DNA of 64,000 nucleotides from an uncultured Caulobacter sp. GTDB taxonomy: Bacteria; Pseudomonadota; Alphaproteobacteria; Caulobacterales; Caulobacteraceae. This document shows, in pieces, positions 17,066 through 25,811 of the stretch (position 1 is the stretch's first letter; each line of letters opens with the position of its first letter). The notes under the pieces are model-generated. The model saw nothing but the letters and a program-made list of their open reading frames with translations, did no database searches and had not been told where the DNA came from. The DNA lies in assembly GCF_947036865.1 (NCBI RefSeq), contig NZ_CAMQSF010000004.1:123341-187340 (forward strand), written 5' to 3'. The position numbers and the translations under genes are program-made.

Positions 17066-19030
17066 TTGCTTTCCTCCGTCCTGATCGCCAATCGCGGCGA
17101 GATCGCCCGCCGCATCATCCGCACCGCCCGCGAGTTGGGCGTGCGGACGATCGCCGTCTATTCGGAGGCCGACGCCGACGCGCCGTTCGTGATGGAGGCC
17201 GACGCGGCGATCCTGATCGGGCCGGCGCCGGCCAAGGAGAGCTATCTCGACCCGAAGAAGATCCTGGCGGCGGCCAAGCAGATGGGCGCCGAGGCGATCC
17301 ATCCGGGCTATGGCTTCCTGTCGGAGAACGCCGACTTCGCCCAGAGCGTGATCGACGCCGGTCTCGTCTGGATCGGACCGCCGCCCTCGGCGATCCGCGC
17401 GATGGGCCTGAAGGACGCCGCCAAGGCGGTGATGATCGCGGCGGGCGTGCCCACCACGCCGGGCTATCTGGGTGAGGACCAGTCGGTCGAGCGGCTCTCC
17501 GCCGAGGCGGGCAAGATCGGTTACCCCGTTCTGATCAAGGCCGTGGCCGGCGGCGGCGGCAAGGGCATGCGCAAGGTCGAGCGCGCGGAGGATTTCGAGG
17601 CCGCCCTGGGCGCGTGCCGCCGCGAGGCCGCCGCCAGCTTCGGCGACGACCGGGTGCTGCTGGAAAAGTACGTCACCCGCCCACGCCACATCGAGGTGCA
17701 GGTGTTCGGCGACAGCCACGGCAATGTCGTTCACCTGTTCGAGCGCGACTGCTCGCTGCAGCGCCGCCACCAGAAGGTCATCGAGGAGGCCCCCGCGCCG
17801 GGCATGGACGATGCCACCCGCGCCGCCGTCTGCGCCGCCGCCGTCAAGGCCGCGAAGGCCGTCGACTATGTCGGGGCCAGCACGGTCGAGTTCATCGCCG
17901 ACGCCAGCGAGGGCCTGCGCGCCGACCGCATCTGGTTCATGGAGATGAACACCCGTCTGCAGGTCGAGCACCCGGTCACCGAGATGGTCACCGGCCAGGA
18001 TCTGGTCGAGTGGCAGCTGCGCGTCGCGTCGGGCGAGCCCCTGCCGCTGGCGCAAGACGAGATCACGCTGGAAGGCTGGGCCATGGAAGCCCGCCTCTAT
18101 GCCGAGAACCCGGCCACGGGCTTCCTGCCGTCGACGGGCAAGCTGAAACACTTCCGCCTGCCCGAGGGCGATGTGCGGGTCGACAGCGCGGTGGAGGAAG
18201 GCGGCGAGGTCACCGCCTTCTATGACCCGATGATCGCCAAGCTGATCGCCCAGGGCGCCGATCGCGAGGACGCCGCCCAGCGCCTGGCCGAGGCCTGCGC
18301 CCTGGTCGAGGTCTGGCCCGTCAAGACCAACGCCGCTTTCCTGGCCAAGTGCGCCAGCCATCCGGACTTCGTCGACGGCGCGGTCGACACCGGCTTCATC
18401 GAGGCGCGGCTCGAGGAGCTGACCGAACGGACCTTCAGCGACGAGCCGGCCATGGCCGCGATCGGCTGGCGGCTGGACAGCTTCCTGGAAGCCGAGGCGC
18501 GTCCCGATCCGTGGGAGAGCGCGCCGTCGAAGCTGCTCGGCTTCCGCATGAACGGGCCGCGCGCCGAGATGCGGCTGCCGATGTCGGTCGACGGCCGGCC
18601 CACGCCGCTGCGGGTGGCCTTGATCGGCGGCGGGACCGAGGACTGGTCCTGGGACATCCGCCACGAGACCGGCGAGGCCTTCGACGAGGTCACCCGCTTG
18701 CCCACGACCCACGGCAAGGGCCCAATCCGCGTTTTCGAGGGCGGCGACGTTCAGGAGTTCGACTTCGACGCCAAGGTCGGCGGGGCGGGCGAGGGCGCGG
18801 CCTCCGATGGCGCGATCCTGTCGCCGATGCCGGGCAAGATCGTCTCGGTCGCGGTCACGGCGGGCCAGAGCGTCGGCAAGGGCCAGACCCTGCTGACCCT
18901 GGAGGCCATGAAGATGGAGCACGCCCTGGCCGCGCCGTTCGACGGCGTGGTGGCCGAGCTGACGGCGGTCGCGGGCGGTCAGGTCAGCGAAGGCGTCGTG
19001 CTGGCGCGGCTGGAAGCCGCCGGCGGCTGA
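17066..19030 (+). CDS. mccA: 3-methylcrotonyl-CoA carboxylase alpha (biotinylated)
   Basis: A 654-residue biotin carboxylase plus biotin carrier. It starts at TTG 17066: MLSSVLIANRGEIARRIIR is the conserved beginning and no ATG fits. The ATP loop AVAGGGGKGMRKV, catalytic EMNTRLQVEHPVTEMV and biotinyl motif EAMKMEHAL (biotin Lys near residue 616) are all present. Together with mccB it carboxylates 3-methylcrotonyl-CoA to methylglutaconyl-CoA. The weak ribosome site and TTG may rely on translational coupling to the upstream DUF3667 gene (9-bp gap). It resembles pccA at 1419 but differs in the sequence around the substrate side. Confidence 0.92.
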   Translation: MLSSVLIANRGEIARRIIRTARELGVRTIAVYSEADADAPFVMEADAAILIGPAPAKESYLDPKKILAAAKQMGAEAIHPGYGFLSENADFAQSVIDAGLVWIGPPPSAIRAMGLKDAAKAVMIAAGVPTTPGYLGEDQSVERLSAEAGKIGYPVLIKAVAGGGGKGMRKVERAEDFEAALGACRREAAASFGDDRVLLEKYVTRPRHIEVQVFGDSHGNVVHLFERDCSLQRRHQKVIEEAPAPGMDDATRAAVCAAAVKAAKAVDYVGASTVEFIADASEGLRADRIWFMEMNTRLQVEHPVTEMVTGQDLVEWQLRVASGEPLPLAQDEITLEGWAMEARLYAENPATGFLPSTGKLKHFRLPEGDVRVDSAVEEGGEVTAFYDPMIAKLIAQGADREDAAQRLAEACALVEVWPVKTNAAFLAKCASHPDFVDGAVDTGFIEARLEELTERTFSDEPAMAAIGWRLDSFLEAEARPDPWESAPSKLLGFRMNGPRAEMRLPMSVDGRPTPLRVALIGGGTEDWSWDIRHETGEAFDEVTRLPTTHGKGPIRVFEGGDVQEFDFDAKVGGAGEGAASDGAILSPMPGKIVSVAVTAGQSVGKGQTLLTLEAMKMEHALAAPFDGVVAELTAVAGGQVSEGVVLARLEAAGG

Positions 19031-19053
19031 GGGGCGTCGGCGTCGAAGCCTTC

Positions 19054-19092
19054 AAAGGGGCTCTCGAATTCTGAACCTTGAGCCCTTTTCCG
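19054..19092 (+). terminator. Terminator of the mcc operon
   Basis: AAAGGGGCTC (19054-19063) pairs with GAGCCCTTTT (19080-19089) with one G-T pair, around a 16-nt loop. The T run overlaps the stem's 3' arm. It lies 23 bp after mccA. Confidence 0.55.
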
Positions 19093-19109
19093 GTCTAAAC
19101 GGGCCCGCC

Positions 19110-19607
19110 CTAGGCGAGCAGCCGCGCGTGCTGGGCGTTGAGCACGTCGCCGTACCGATGGCCGAGGCCCCGCAGATGCTGCAGCAGCGCCCCGTCCGAG
19201 GCCTCGCCGATGTCGAAGTCGATATCGCCCGGCGTCAGCAGAGCGTCGTCCAAGTTCGACAGGTACAGGCCGCACATCGACCAACGCGGAAAGACGCGCT
19301 CGGCGACCGCCTCCCGGCGGCGGACCTTAAGGTCGTGGTGACGCGGATCGCGCCGGATACGCTGGAAACAGGCCTCGACGACCTCGTCCGGTCCTTCCAG
19401 CAACTGGGCGAATGTCTGACCGTCGCAAAGAAGCAGGCCGCTCACGCCGCGTCGCCCGTTGTGCCGGGTCGAGGCGATGAGAATGTCCTCGAGCGCGCTG
19501 GCCAGCCGCGACCCGGCGTCGGGCGAGACCGAGCTGACATACAAGAGGCGTTCTAGGCTGGCGCGCGCCAAAGACGATGCTCCTTGCCGCCCTGGAACCC
19601 GCGCCAT
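19110..19607 (-). CDS. BLUF-domain blue-light sensor
   Basis: A 165-residue protein with one BLUF (FAD-binding blue-light) domain and a short C-terminal helical tail. All the signature residues are visible: Tyr23 in RLLYVSSVS, Asn50 in RHNGRRGVSGLLL, Gln68 in TFAQLLEGP and the Trp109/Met111 pair in FPRWSMCG. These Tyr/Gln/flavin contacts drive the light reaction. No output domain is fused, so signalling would go through a partner. ATG 19607 gives the minimal domain; longer reading has no family support. A second, broken BLUF gene is at 30777. Its partner is not evident from neighbours. Confidence 0.88.
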   Translation of the reverse strand: MARVPGRQGASSLARASLERLLYVSSVSPDAGSRLASALEDILIASTRHNGRRGVSGLLLCDGQTFAQLLEGPDEVVEACFQRIRRDPRHHDLKVRRREAVAERVFPRWSMCGLYLSNLDDALLTPGDIDFDIGEASDGALLQHLRGLGHRYGDVLNAQHARLLA

Positions 19608-19879
19608 GAGGCGGGTCGCGGTGTCGCGTGACGGCTTGCGTCCCCAGCTATGCCTTAGCGGTTCGTCCGCCTCCACCCCAAAACGAGAACCGCCGCTGCG
19701 GACAGCCCCCCACAAGGCGTCCGAAACGGCGGTAGGGGCCTGGCGGCCCGGTTCGCGCCCCCACATGAACGCGATGTCGACAGACCATAGCGTCACTGAG
19801 CGAACGTCGATCGGTTTCACCGGAGGGGCGAACCGTCATGCTGGCTTGCTCCCCCCACGGAGCGCGCTATCTAGCGGCC

Positions 19880-20281
19880 ATGGCGCTGCACATCATCAAG
19901 CTGGTCGTCGGCTGCGACACGATCGACGATCTCCTGGCCTGGCACACCGACACCTCTCGGCCTTGGATCATGCAGACCCGCATGACCCCGAAGCGGATCG
20001 ACGAAATCCTGGACGGCGGCTCGCTGTATCGGGTGTTCAAGGGCCAGATCCTCTGTCGTCAGAAGATCCTGGCCATAGACACGGTCGGCTCGGGTCCGGC
20101 CCAGCGCTGCGAGGTGACGGTCGATCCGCCGATCATCCGTGTCGCCCCGCAGCCTCGCCGCGCGTTCCAGGGCTGGCGCTATCTGAAGCCCGAGGACGCG
20201 CCGCCGGACCTGACCGAAGGCGAGGCCGCCGATCTGCCCCCCGACCTCGCGCGGCAGCTGCGGGAGCTCGGCGCCTGGTAA
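19880..20281 (+). CDS. DUF1489-family protein
   Basis: A 133-residue soluble protein matching the alphaproteobacterial DUF1489 family: MALHIIKLVVGCDTIDDL, RPWIMQTRMTPKR, GSLYRVFKGQILCRQKI, then RRAFQGWRYLKPEDAPPDL near the C-terminus. Family function is unknown. ATG 19880 is preferred over an in-frame ATG 42 bases upstream because it begins at the conserved N-terminus. The 272 bp separating it from the divergent BLUF gene contain no further gene I can see. Confidence 0.82.
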   Translation: MALHIIKLVVGCDTIDDLLAWHTDTSRPWIMQTRMTPKRIDEILDGGSLYRVFKGQILCRQKILAIDTVGSGPAQRCEVTVDPPIIRVAPQPRRAFQGWRYLKPEDAPPDLTEGEAADLPPDLARQLRELGAW

Positions 20282-20358
20282 TCGCCAGAGTGAAGTCTTA
20301 GCGATTTAGCAACTGAGGCGGGTGTCATCTTGTCGCGGGCAGCGTGGGGAGAATGACG

Positions 20359-20448
20359 ATGAAGAGAGGCTATCCGGTCTTGGGCGTGGCGATGTTGTTC
20401 ATAGGGCTGGTCGCCGGATTGCTGCTGGCTCTGAGGCCGATCGGCTAG
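20359..20448 (+). CDS. Candidate 29-aa single-pass membrane peptide
   Basis: ATG 20359 opens a 29-residue frame, MKRGYPVLGVAMLFIGLVAG followed by a short LLLALRPIG tail, ending at TAG 20448. GGGGAGA lies 7 bases upstream, a good ribosome site. An alternative ATG at 20353 would add two residues. The whole peptide is one membrane helix with a positive N-terminus. Many such small membrane proteins exist in bacteria; no specific family is recognised. It lies between the DUF1489 gene and the convergent panC. Confidence 0.5.
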   Translation: MKRGYPVLGVAMLFIGLVAGLLLALRPIG

Positions 20449-20490
20449 AGCCCCTTAGCCTTCGATGGGGCCATCCAAACCAGACTGGCT

Positions 20491-21348
20491 CTATCCGATC
20501 GCCATGTTGTCGATCAGCCGCGTCTTGCCCAGCCAGGCGGCGACCAGGATCCGCCCCTCGGCGCCGTCGATCGGCCCCGGGCCTAGCCGCGACAGATCGC
20601 CGGCCTCGCGCACCTCGACATAATCCACCTGACGGAAGCCCGCCGCGGTCAGGGCCGCGACCGCCGCGGCCTCGGCGTCGTCGATCCGTCCGCCGGACGC
20701 CACGGCGGCCGCCGCCGTCCTCATCGCGGTCGGCAGGGCCGTGGCGGCGGCGCGTTCCTCGGCCGACAGATAGGCGTTGCGCGAGGAGAGGGCCAAGCCG
20801 TCCTCCGCGCGGGCGGTGGGGCCGCCGACGATCTCGATCGGGATATCCAGATCCCGCGCCATGCGGCGAACCACCTGCAGCTGCTGATAGTCCTTCTCGC
20901 CGAACACGGCGACGTCGGCCTGGGACTGGATGAAGAGCTTGGCCACGACGGTCGCGACGCCGCCGAAGAATTGCGGCCGCGCCGCGCCTTCCAGCGGTTC
21001 GGAAACGCCGGACACGCTGATCAGCGTCGAGAAGCCCGGCGCGTACATCTCCGGGCCGGCCGGGGCGAACAGCAGGTCGCAGTCCGCCGAGGCCAGCTTC
21101 TCGACATCCGCCGCTTCGCCGCGCGGATAGGCGTCGAAGTCCTCGTGCGGCGCGAACTGCTTGGGATTGACGAAGATGCTGGCGATCACGCGGTCGGCGT
21201 GGCTCCGGGCGAGCCGGATCAGCGACAGATGTCCCTCGTGGAGGGCGCCCATGGTCGGGACCAGGGCGACGCGCTCGCCAGAAGCCTTCCACGCGCGCAC
21301 GTGCTGGCGCATCTCGGCGATGGTGCGGACGATGATCGGACGGGTCAT
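20491..21348 (-). CDS. panC: Pantothenate synthetase
   Basis: A 285-residue ATP-dependent ligase that joins pantoate and beta-alanine to make pantothenate for coenzyme A. Signatures are VPTMGALHEGHLSLI (HIGH-like), FVNPKQFAPHEDFDAYPR, QFFGGVATVVAKLF, VFGEKDYQQLQVV and the KMSKS-like DGLALSSRNAYLS. ATG 21348 begins at the conserved MTRPIIVRTI; a further upstream start has no support. The mipZ gene diverges from its upstream region. panB is not in the window. Confidence 0.95.
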   Translation of the reverse strand: MTRPIIVRTIAEMRQHVRAWKASGERVALVPTMGALHEGHLSLIRLARSHADRVIASIFVNPKQFAPHEDFDAYPRGEAADVEKLASADCDLLFAPAGPEMYAPGFSTLISVSGVSEPLEGAARPQFFGGVATVVAKLFIQSQADVAVFGEKDYQQLQVVRRMARDLDIPIEIVGGPTARAEDGLALSSRNAYLSAEERAAATALPTAMRTAAAAVASGGRIDDAEAAAVAALTAAGFRQVDYVEVREAGDLSRLGPGPIDGAEGRILVAAWLGKTRLIDNMAIG

Positions 21349-21486
21349 GGCGGTATGCCTCCACGCGGACTGGTCGCGCTTATGGCCTTCGCGGGCTCCC
21401 AGGTCCACCGGGCGCGAGGCCTGCCGAAATCATGGGCTGCGACAATTAGGTCTGTGGATCGACGCGGTTGACCCCCTGGGGAGCGG

Positions 21487-21526
21487 GTAACATCGTGTTA
21501 ACCTTCAGTCCAAGGTCGCGCGAGTC
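21487..21526 (+). promoter_or_regulatory. Candidate cell-cycle control sites upstream of mipZ
   Basis: GTAA-N7-TTAA (21487-21501) is one base from the CtrA consensus TTAA-N7-TTAA. GAGTC (21522-21526) is a GANTC site for the CcrM methyltransferase, 24 bases before the mipZ ATG. In C. crescentus, mipZ is reported to be under GcrA/CcrM control, which the GANTC site would explain. The CtrA-like match may be chance. Confidence 0.4.
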
Positions 21527-21549
21527 GCGACGCATCGAGGATCGATCCC

Positions 21550-22386
21550 ATGGCCGAAACGCGCGTCATCGTCGTCGGCAACGAGAAGGGCGGCGCGGGC
21601 AAGTCCACCATCGCCGTCCACCTGGTCACCGCGCTGCTGTACGGCGGCGCCAAGGTCGCGGTCATCGACCTGGACCTGCGCCAACGCACCTCGGCGCGGT
21701 TCTTCGAAAACCGCCGCGCCTGGTTGGCCAGCAAGAAGCTGGAACTGCCCGAGCCGCTGGCCCTGAATCTCAGCGACAACGACATCGCCCTGGCCGAGCG
21801 GTCCGAGGACGAGCAGGTCGCCGGCTTCGAGGCGGCGTTCGCCAAGGCCGCGGCCGAATGCGACTTCATCCTGATCGACACGCCCGGCGGCGACAGCGCC
21901 ATCACGCGCCTGGCGCACGGTCGCGCCGACCTGGTGGTCACGCCGATGAACGACAGCTTCGTCGACTTCGACATGCTGGGCACCGTCGACCCGGTGACCC
22001 TGGACCTCGTCAAGCCCAGCCTCTACTCGCTGACCGTCTGGGAAGGCCGCAAGCAGCGGGCGCTCTCGGGCCAGCGTCAGGCGATGGACTGGGTGGTGCT
22101 GCGCAACCGCCTGGCCACCACCGAGGCTCGCAACCGCAAGCGCCTGGAGGACCGTCTGACGGCTCTGGCCAAGCGGGTCGGCTTCCGCATCGGCCCCGGG
22201 CTGCGCGACCGCGTGATCTATCGCGAGCTCTTCCCGTTCGGCCTGACCATCGCCGACCTGTCGCCGCAGGTGCGCCCGGTGCCGGTGTCGCTGCAGCATC
22301 TGGCGGCGCGCCAGGAGCTGCGGGCGCTGATGCATAGCCTGGGCCTGTCGAGCTTCTCCGGCGAGACGATGCTGGCGGCCCAGTAG
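21550..22386 (+). CDS. mipZ: MipZ, ATPase that positions the division site
   Basis: A 278-residue ParA/MinD-superfamily ATPase. The deviant Walker A loop is NEKGGAGKST (Lys13, Gly14, Lys18) and the catalytic-position Asp42 is in VIDLDLRQRT. Walker B is ILIDTPGGDSA. The insertion and C-terminal half (QRQAMDWVVLRNRL; IYRELFPFGLTIADL) are those of Caulobacter MipZ rather than chromosome-partitioning ParA. MipZ dimers form at the ParB-marked poles and inhibit FtsZ, so division occurs at midcell. It stands alone rather than beside parB. Possible CtrA-like and CcrM sites lie upstream. Confidence 0.95.
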   Translation: MAETRVIVVGNEKGGAGKSTIAVHLVTALLYGGAKVAVIDLDLRQRTSARFFENRRAWLASKKLELPEPLALNLSDNDIALAERSEDEQVAGFEAAFAKAAAECDFILIDTPGGDSAITRLAHGRADLVVTPMNDSFVDFDMLGTVDPVTLDLVKPSLYSLTVWEGRKQRALSGQRQAMDWVVLRNRLATTEARNRKRLEDRLTALAKRVGFRIGPGLRDRVIYRELFPFGLTIADLSPQVRPVPVSLQHLAARQELRALMHSLGLSSFSGETMLAAQ

Positions 22387-22411
22387 TTCAGGCTCTACAT
22401 CCCTTGATCAG

Positions 22412-22440
22412 CGGGCGGCCGGGGACGACCCCGCCGCCCG
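22412..22440 (+). terminator. GC-rich hairpin after mipZ
   Basis: CGGGCGGCCGGGG pairs with CCCCGCCGCCCG, with one bulged base, 26 bp after the mipZ stop. No T run follows, so it may be a pausing or RNA-stabilising structure rather than a full terminator. Confidence 0.45.
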
Positions 22441-22459
22441 TCGTGCTTTGGGAGCCGCG

Positions 22460-22891
22460 ATGATCTATCTGCTGCTGGGCATGGCCGCCGTGGCCTTCCT
22501 GCTCTGGCCGCGCCGTCCCGTGCTGAAGGGCGAGGGCTGGCGGGTCGGCGCCGGCGTCGCCGCGGTGGTCGCCTTCGCCGGCGCGGGCTATGCCGGCGTG
22601 CGCCAGGCCTGGGAGGTCGCCGCCGTCCTGGCGGTCCTCGGCCTCTGGAGCGCCACCGAGGCGCGGCGGCGGCCGACGATCAAGCGCGTCGCCACGCCCG
22701 CGCCGAAGGCCGAGCTCAGCCTCTCGGAGGCGCGCGCGATCCTGGGCGTGGGGCCCGACGCCACCCTGGCCGACGTCAAGGCCGCCTATAATCGCCTGAT
22801 CCAGATGGCCCATCCCGACAAGGGCGGCACCGAGGGCCTGGCGGCGCAGCTGAACGCCGCGCGGGATCGTTTGATCAAGCGGCGCGGCTAG
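22460..22891 (+). CDS. Membrane-anchored DnaJ-domain protein
   Basis: A 143-residue protein. Two hydrophobic segments fill the N-terminal half (residues 1-17 and about 28-65). A short J domain follows at the C-terminus (LSEARAILGVGPDATLADVK, then the HPD motif at residues 118-120 in MAHPDKGGTEGL). The arrangement resembles Tim14/Pam18-like J proteins, which recruit and stimulate DnaK at the membrane. ATG 22460 with GGGAG upstream is preferred over an in-frame TTG. The client is unknown. Confidence 0.83.
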   Translation: MIYLLLGMAAVAFLLWPRRPVLKGEGWRVGAGVAAVVAFAGAGYAGVRQAWEVAAVLAVLGLWSATEARRRPTIKRVATPAPKAELSLSEARAILGVGPDATLADVKAAYNRLIQMAHPDKGGTEGLAAQLNAARDRLIKRRG

Positions 22892-23039
22892 GCTACGACG
22901 GAGCCATGATCCACCGCGAACGCTTCTGGCGCCGCCGCTCGTCCGGTCCGACCTGTTCGGTATGACGCCCTGACCCCTGTTCAGGCGAGCCTTTGACTTG
23001 GCTCAAGACGTCATTCCCGTTCGGACCCTTGATCATCCC

Positions 23040-24269
23040 ATGACCACCCAGACCCTCGACCGCGCCGCCGACTGGGCCGCGCGCTTCAGCCAGCGCATGA
23101 ACCGCGTCCGCGCCAGCGAGATCCGCGAACTGCTCAAGCTGCTGGACCAGCCCGACATCCTGTCCTTCGCCGGCGGCATCCCCGATCCGGCCCTGTTCCC
23201 AGCCGAGGAGATCCAGGCCGGCTACGCCGCCGTGCTGGCCGACCCAGGCCTGTCCCGCCAGGCGCTGCAATATTCGGTCAGCGAGGGCTATCTGCCGCTG
23301 CGCCAATGGATCGCCGAGCGCATGACCCGCGACGGCATGCCCTGCGAGCCCGGCAACATCATGCTGACAGCCGGCTCGCAGCAGGCGCTGGACCTGATCG
23401 GCAAGCTGTTCGTCGGCCCCGGCGACACGGTCGTGGTGGCGCGGCCGACCTATCTGGGCGCGCTGCAGGCGTTCAACGGTTACGAGCCCCGCTATCGCGA
23501 CCTGCCGGCGGGCGCGCTGGAGGGGCGCGAGACCGACCTGCCGCGCGGCGCCCTCGGCTATTTCGTCCCCGACTTCGCCAATCCGACCGGCGTCAGCCTG
23601 ACCCTGAAGGAACGCGAGGCGCTGCTGGATCTGGCGAGCGGGCTGGACATGACCCTGATCGAGGACGCCGCCTATCGCGAGCTGCGCTTCTCGGGCGAGG
23701 CGACGCCGACCCTGCTGGCGCTCGACATCGAACGGTCCGGCGGCATCGACCAGGCGCGCACGCTGTTCCTGGGCACCCTGTCCAAGACGCTCTCGCCGGC
23801 GTTGCGCATCGGCTGGGTCTGCGGACCCAAGCCGGTCATCGAAAAGCTCGTCCTACTGAAGCAGGGCGCGGACCTGCACGTCTCGACCATCAACCAGATG
23901 GTCGCCCATCGGGCCGTCTCGGAGGGCTACGACCAGCACCTGCACCGCCTGCGCGGCGCCTATGGCCACAAGGCCGGCGTTATGCTGAGGGCCCTGGAGC
24001 GGACCATGCCCGAGGGCGTGACCTGGTCGCGGCCGGAGGGCGGCATGTTCGTCTGGATCGACCTGCCCGAGGGGATCGACGGCGCGACGCTGCTGGCCCG
24101 GGCCATCGAGGAGGAGCGCGTGGCCTTCGTGCCGGGCGCGCCGTTCTTCGCCGAGGTCCAGACGCCCAACGCCATCCGCCTCAGCTACTCGCTGCCGACC
24201 GATGCGCAGATCGAGGAAGGGGTGGCGCGGATCGCGCGGCTGATCGGGCGGGTGAGGGCGGAGGGCTGA
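23040..24269 (+). CDS. PLP-dependent aminotransferase, 2-aminoadipate/aromatic type
   Basis: A 409-residue fold-type I aminotransferase. It has the LSFAGGIPDPALFP opening found in LysN/ARO8-like and MocR-related enzymes, then LQYSVSEGYLPLRQW, MLTAGSQQALDLI, YFVPDFANPTGVSL, and the PLP lysine in LGTLSKTLSPALRIGWV. The final arginine for the carboxylate is in NAIRLSYSL. There is no DNA-binding N-terminal domain, so it is an enzyme rather than a MocR regulator. ATG 23040 is preferred over an upstream TTG. The substrate is not settled by sequence. Confidence 0.88.
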   Translation: MTTQTLDRAADWAARFSQRMNRVRASEIRELLKLLDQPDILSFAGGIPDPALFPAEEIQAGYAAVLADPGLSRQALQYSVSEGYLPLRQWIAERMTRDGMPCEPGNIMLTAGSQQALDLIGKLFVGPGDTVVVARPTYLGALQAFNGYEPRYRDLPAGALEGRETDLPRGALGYFVPDFANPTGVSLTLKEREALLDLASGLDMTLIEDAAYRELRFSGEATPTLLALDIERSGGIDQARTLFLGTLSKTLSPALRIGWVCGPKPVIEKLVLLKQGADLHVSTINQMVAHRAVSEGYDQHLHRLRGAYGHKAGVMLRALERTMPEGVTWSRPEGGMFVWIDLPEGIDGATLLARAIEEERVAFVPGAPFFAEVQTPNAIRLSYSLPTDAQIEEGVARIARLIGRVRAEG

Positions 24270-24274
24270 TCCTC

Positions 24275-24309
24275 ATCCGATTTCCCCGGCGTTCGTCGGG
24301 GAGATCGGA
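24275..24309. repeat. Dispersed palindromic repeat, copy 1
   Basis: ATCCGATTTCCCCGGC is followed after a short loop by GTCGGGGAGATCGGA, an imperfect hairpin. An almost identical element lies at 46768-46802. Both sit just after gene ends, as REP-like elements often do. It may also act as a terminator for the flanking convergent genes. Confidence 0.7.
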
Positions 24310-24316
24310 AGTTAGC

Positions 24317-25630
24317 TTACGGCGCCAGCACCATGCACGGCACGTGCTTGGCCTTCAGCGCCGAGCAGGCGCCGCGGGCGGCGTCGGAGGTCATGCCCTG
24401 GAACTGCGCGCGGAACGTGCCGCCCGCGCCTTCGACGGCGGCCTCGGCGTCGGCGACCGCCTTGGCGAAGCGGCCGCGCACCAGCTTCAGCTGGTCGTTG
24501 GCCAGGGCCTTGGACTTGAAGGCGCCGACCTGCACGCCCCATTCGCCCTTCGGCTTCTTGGCGGCCTTGCTCGACTTGGCGGCGTCCTGGGCGCCGCGCA
24601 GGGTAGGCGAGACCTTGACCGGGGCCGGCGCGCGCGGGTTCTCGGTCAGCACGATCTTCAGGCCGGCCTGGTCGCCGTCGCCCTGTTCGACCGACGGACG
24701 CTCGATCGGGCCGGTCGGCTCGTCTTCATAAATGTTGGCGGCGATGGTGGTGCGCTCGCCGCGCGCCCGGCGCTTCATCACGTCGAAGCCGGTCAGCAGC
24801 AGGTCTTCCATGTTGTTGTCGCGCCAGGCCGTGGACGGGCCGCCCAGCACCACGGCGATCAGACGGCGGCCGTCGCGCACGGCCGAACCGGCGAGGTTGA
24901 AGCCCGAGGCATTGGTGTAGCCGGTCTTCAGGCCGTCGAACCCTTCCATGCTGTCCAGCAGGCGGTTGTGCCCTTTGATGTAGTTGCCGCGCAGATTGAA
25001 GCCCTTCACCGAGAAGTAGCTGTAGTACTGCGGGAAGTCGCGCATGGTGGCGCGCGACAGGATGGCCAGATCGCGGGCGGTCGAGATCTGGCGGCTGTCG
25101 GGCAGGCCCGAGGCGTTCACGAACCGGCTGTTGCGCATGCCCAGCTCCTGGCCGCGCAGGGTCATCAGGGCGGCGAATCGCGACTCGCTGCCGGCGAGTC
25201 GCTCGGCCATGGCCACGGCCACGTCGTTGGCCGACTTGACCGTCATGGCCTTGATGGCCTCGTCGACCGACAGGCTGTCGCCGGGCGGCAGGCCGATCTT
25301 GGTCGGGGCCTGGGCGGCGGCGCGCGGCGAGATGACCACGCGGTCGGTCAGCTTCAGGCGGCCTTCGCTCAGGGCCTCGAAGGTCAGGTACAGCGTCATG
25401 ATCTTGGTGACGGACGCCGGATAGCGGGGGCTGTCGGCCCTTTTGTCGTAAAGGACTTCGCCCGAATTGGCGTCGATGACGATGGCCGCGTACTTGGGCT
25501 CGGAGGCGTTCAGCTGCAGGTACGGTATGGCCGCCGAGGCGGCCGTCGGCGCGGCGGCGCCGAACAGGCAGGCGAGCGCGAGACCGGCGGCGGCGATCAG
25601 GGAACGGGCGGAGGTAAGCTTGGCGAACAT
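24317..25630 (-). CDS. D-alanyl-D-alanine carboxypeptidase (PBP5/6 type) with SPOR domain
   Basis: A 437-residue secreted penicillin-binding protein. A signal peptide (residues 1-33) is followed by the DD-peptidase domain with SxxK at Ser73-Lys76 (PASVTKIMTLYLT), SxN at 133-135 (KSANDVAVA) and KTG at 235-237 (DGLKTGYTN). A Pro/Lys linker leads to a C-terminal SPOR domain (about 355-437, WGVQVGAFKSKALA). SPOR domains bind glycan stripped of stem peptides at the septum, so the enzyme should act at division sites. It trims the terminal D-Ala of peptidoglycan pentapeptides. ATG 25630 gives a proper signal peptide; the frame upstream does not. Confidence 0.93.
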   Translation of the reverse strand: MFAKLTSARSLIAAAGLALACLFGAAAPTAASAAIPYLQLNASEPKYAAIVIDANSGEVLYDKRADSPRYPASVTKIMTLYLTFEALSEGRLKLTDRVVISPRAAAQAPTKIGLPPGDSLSVDEAIKAMTVKSANDVAVAMAERLAGSESRFAALMTLRGQELGMRNSRFVNASGLPDSRQISTARDLAILSRATMRDFPQYYSYFSVKGFNLRGNYIKGHNRLLDSMEGFDGLKTGYTNASGFNLAGSAVRDGRRLIAVVLGGPSTAWRDNNMEDLLLTGFDVMKRRARGERTTIAANIYEDEPTGPIERPSVEQGDGDQAGLKIVLTENPRAPAPVKVSPTLRGAQDAAKSSKAAKKPKGEWGVQVGAFKSKALANDQLKLVRGRFAKAVADAEAAVEGAGGTFRAQFQGMTSDAARGACSALKAKHVPCMVLAP

Positions 25631-25811
25631 CGAGCAGCGTCCGTCATTTCTGAACTTTGACAGCGGTTCCGCACCGCCACACGCGTGGACCGTAGCATGA
25701 TGGATGCCGCCTTTCGCCAAAGTAAACAACTGGTGAGTGATCATGCCGCGGACGCGAAAAAACCGGGCGCGTGCTTCCCATGCTGCAGCTTGATCGGGGC
25801 AGGCGTCGCCG

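Noticed and set aside
15704..18922. A 1072-codon open frame on the minus strand
   Set aside because: Antisense to the DUF3667 and mccA genes. No domains, biased Asp/Gly/His/Arg/Leu composition.
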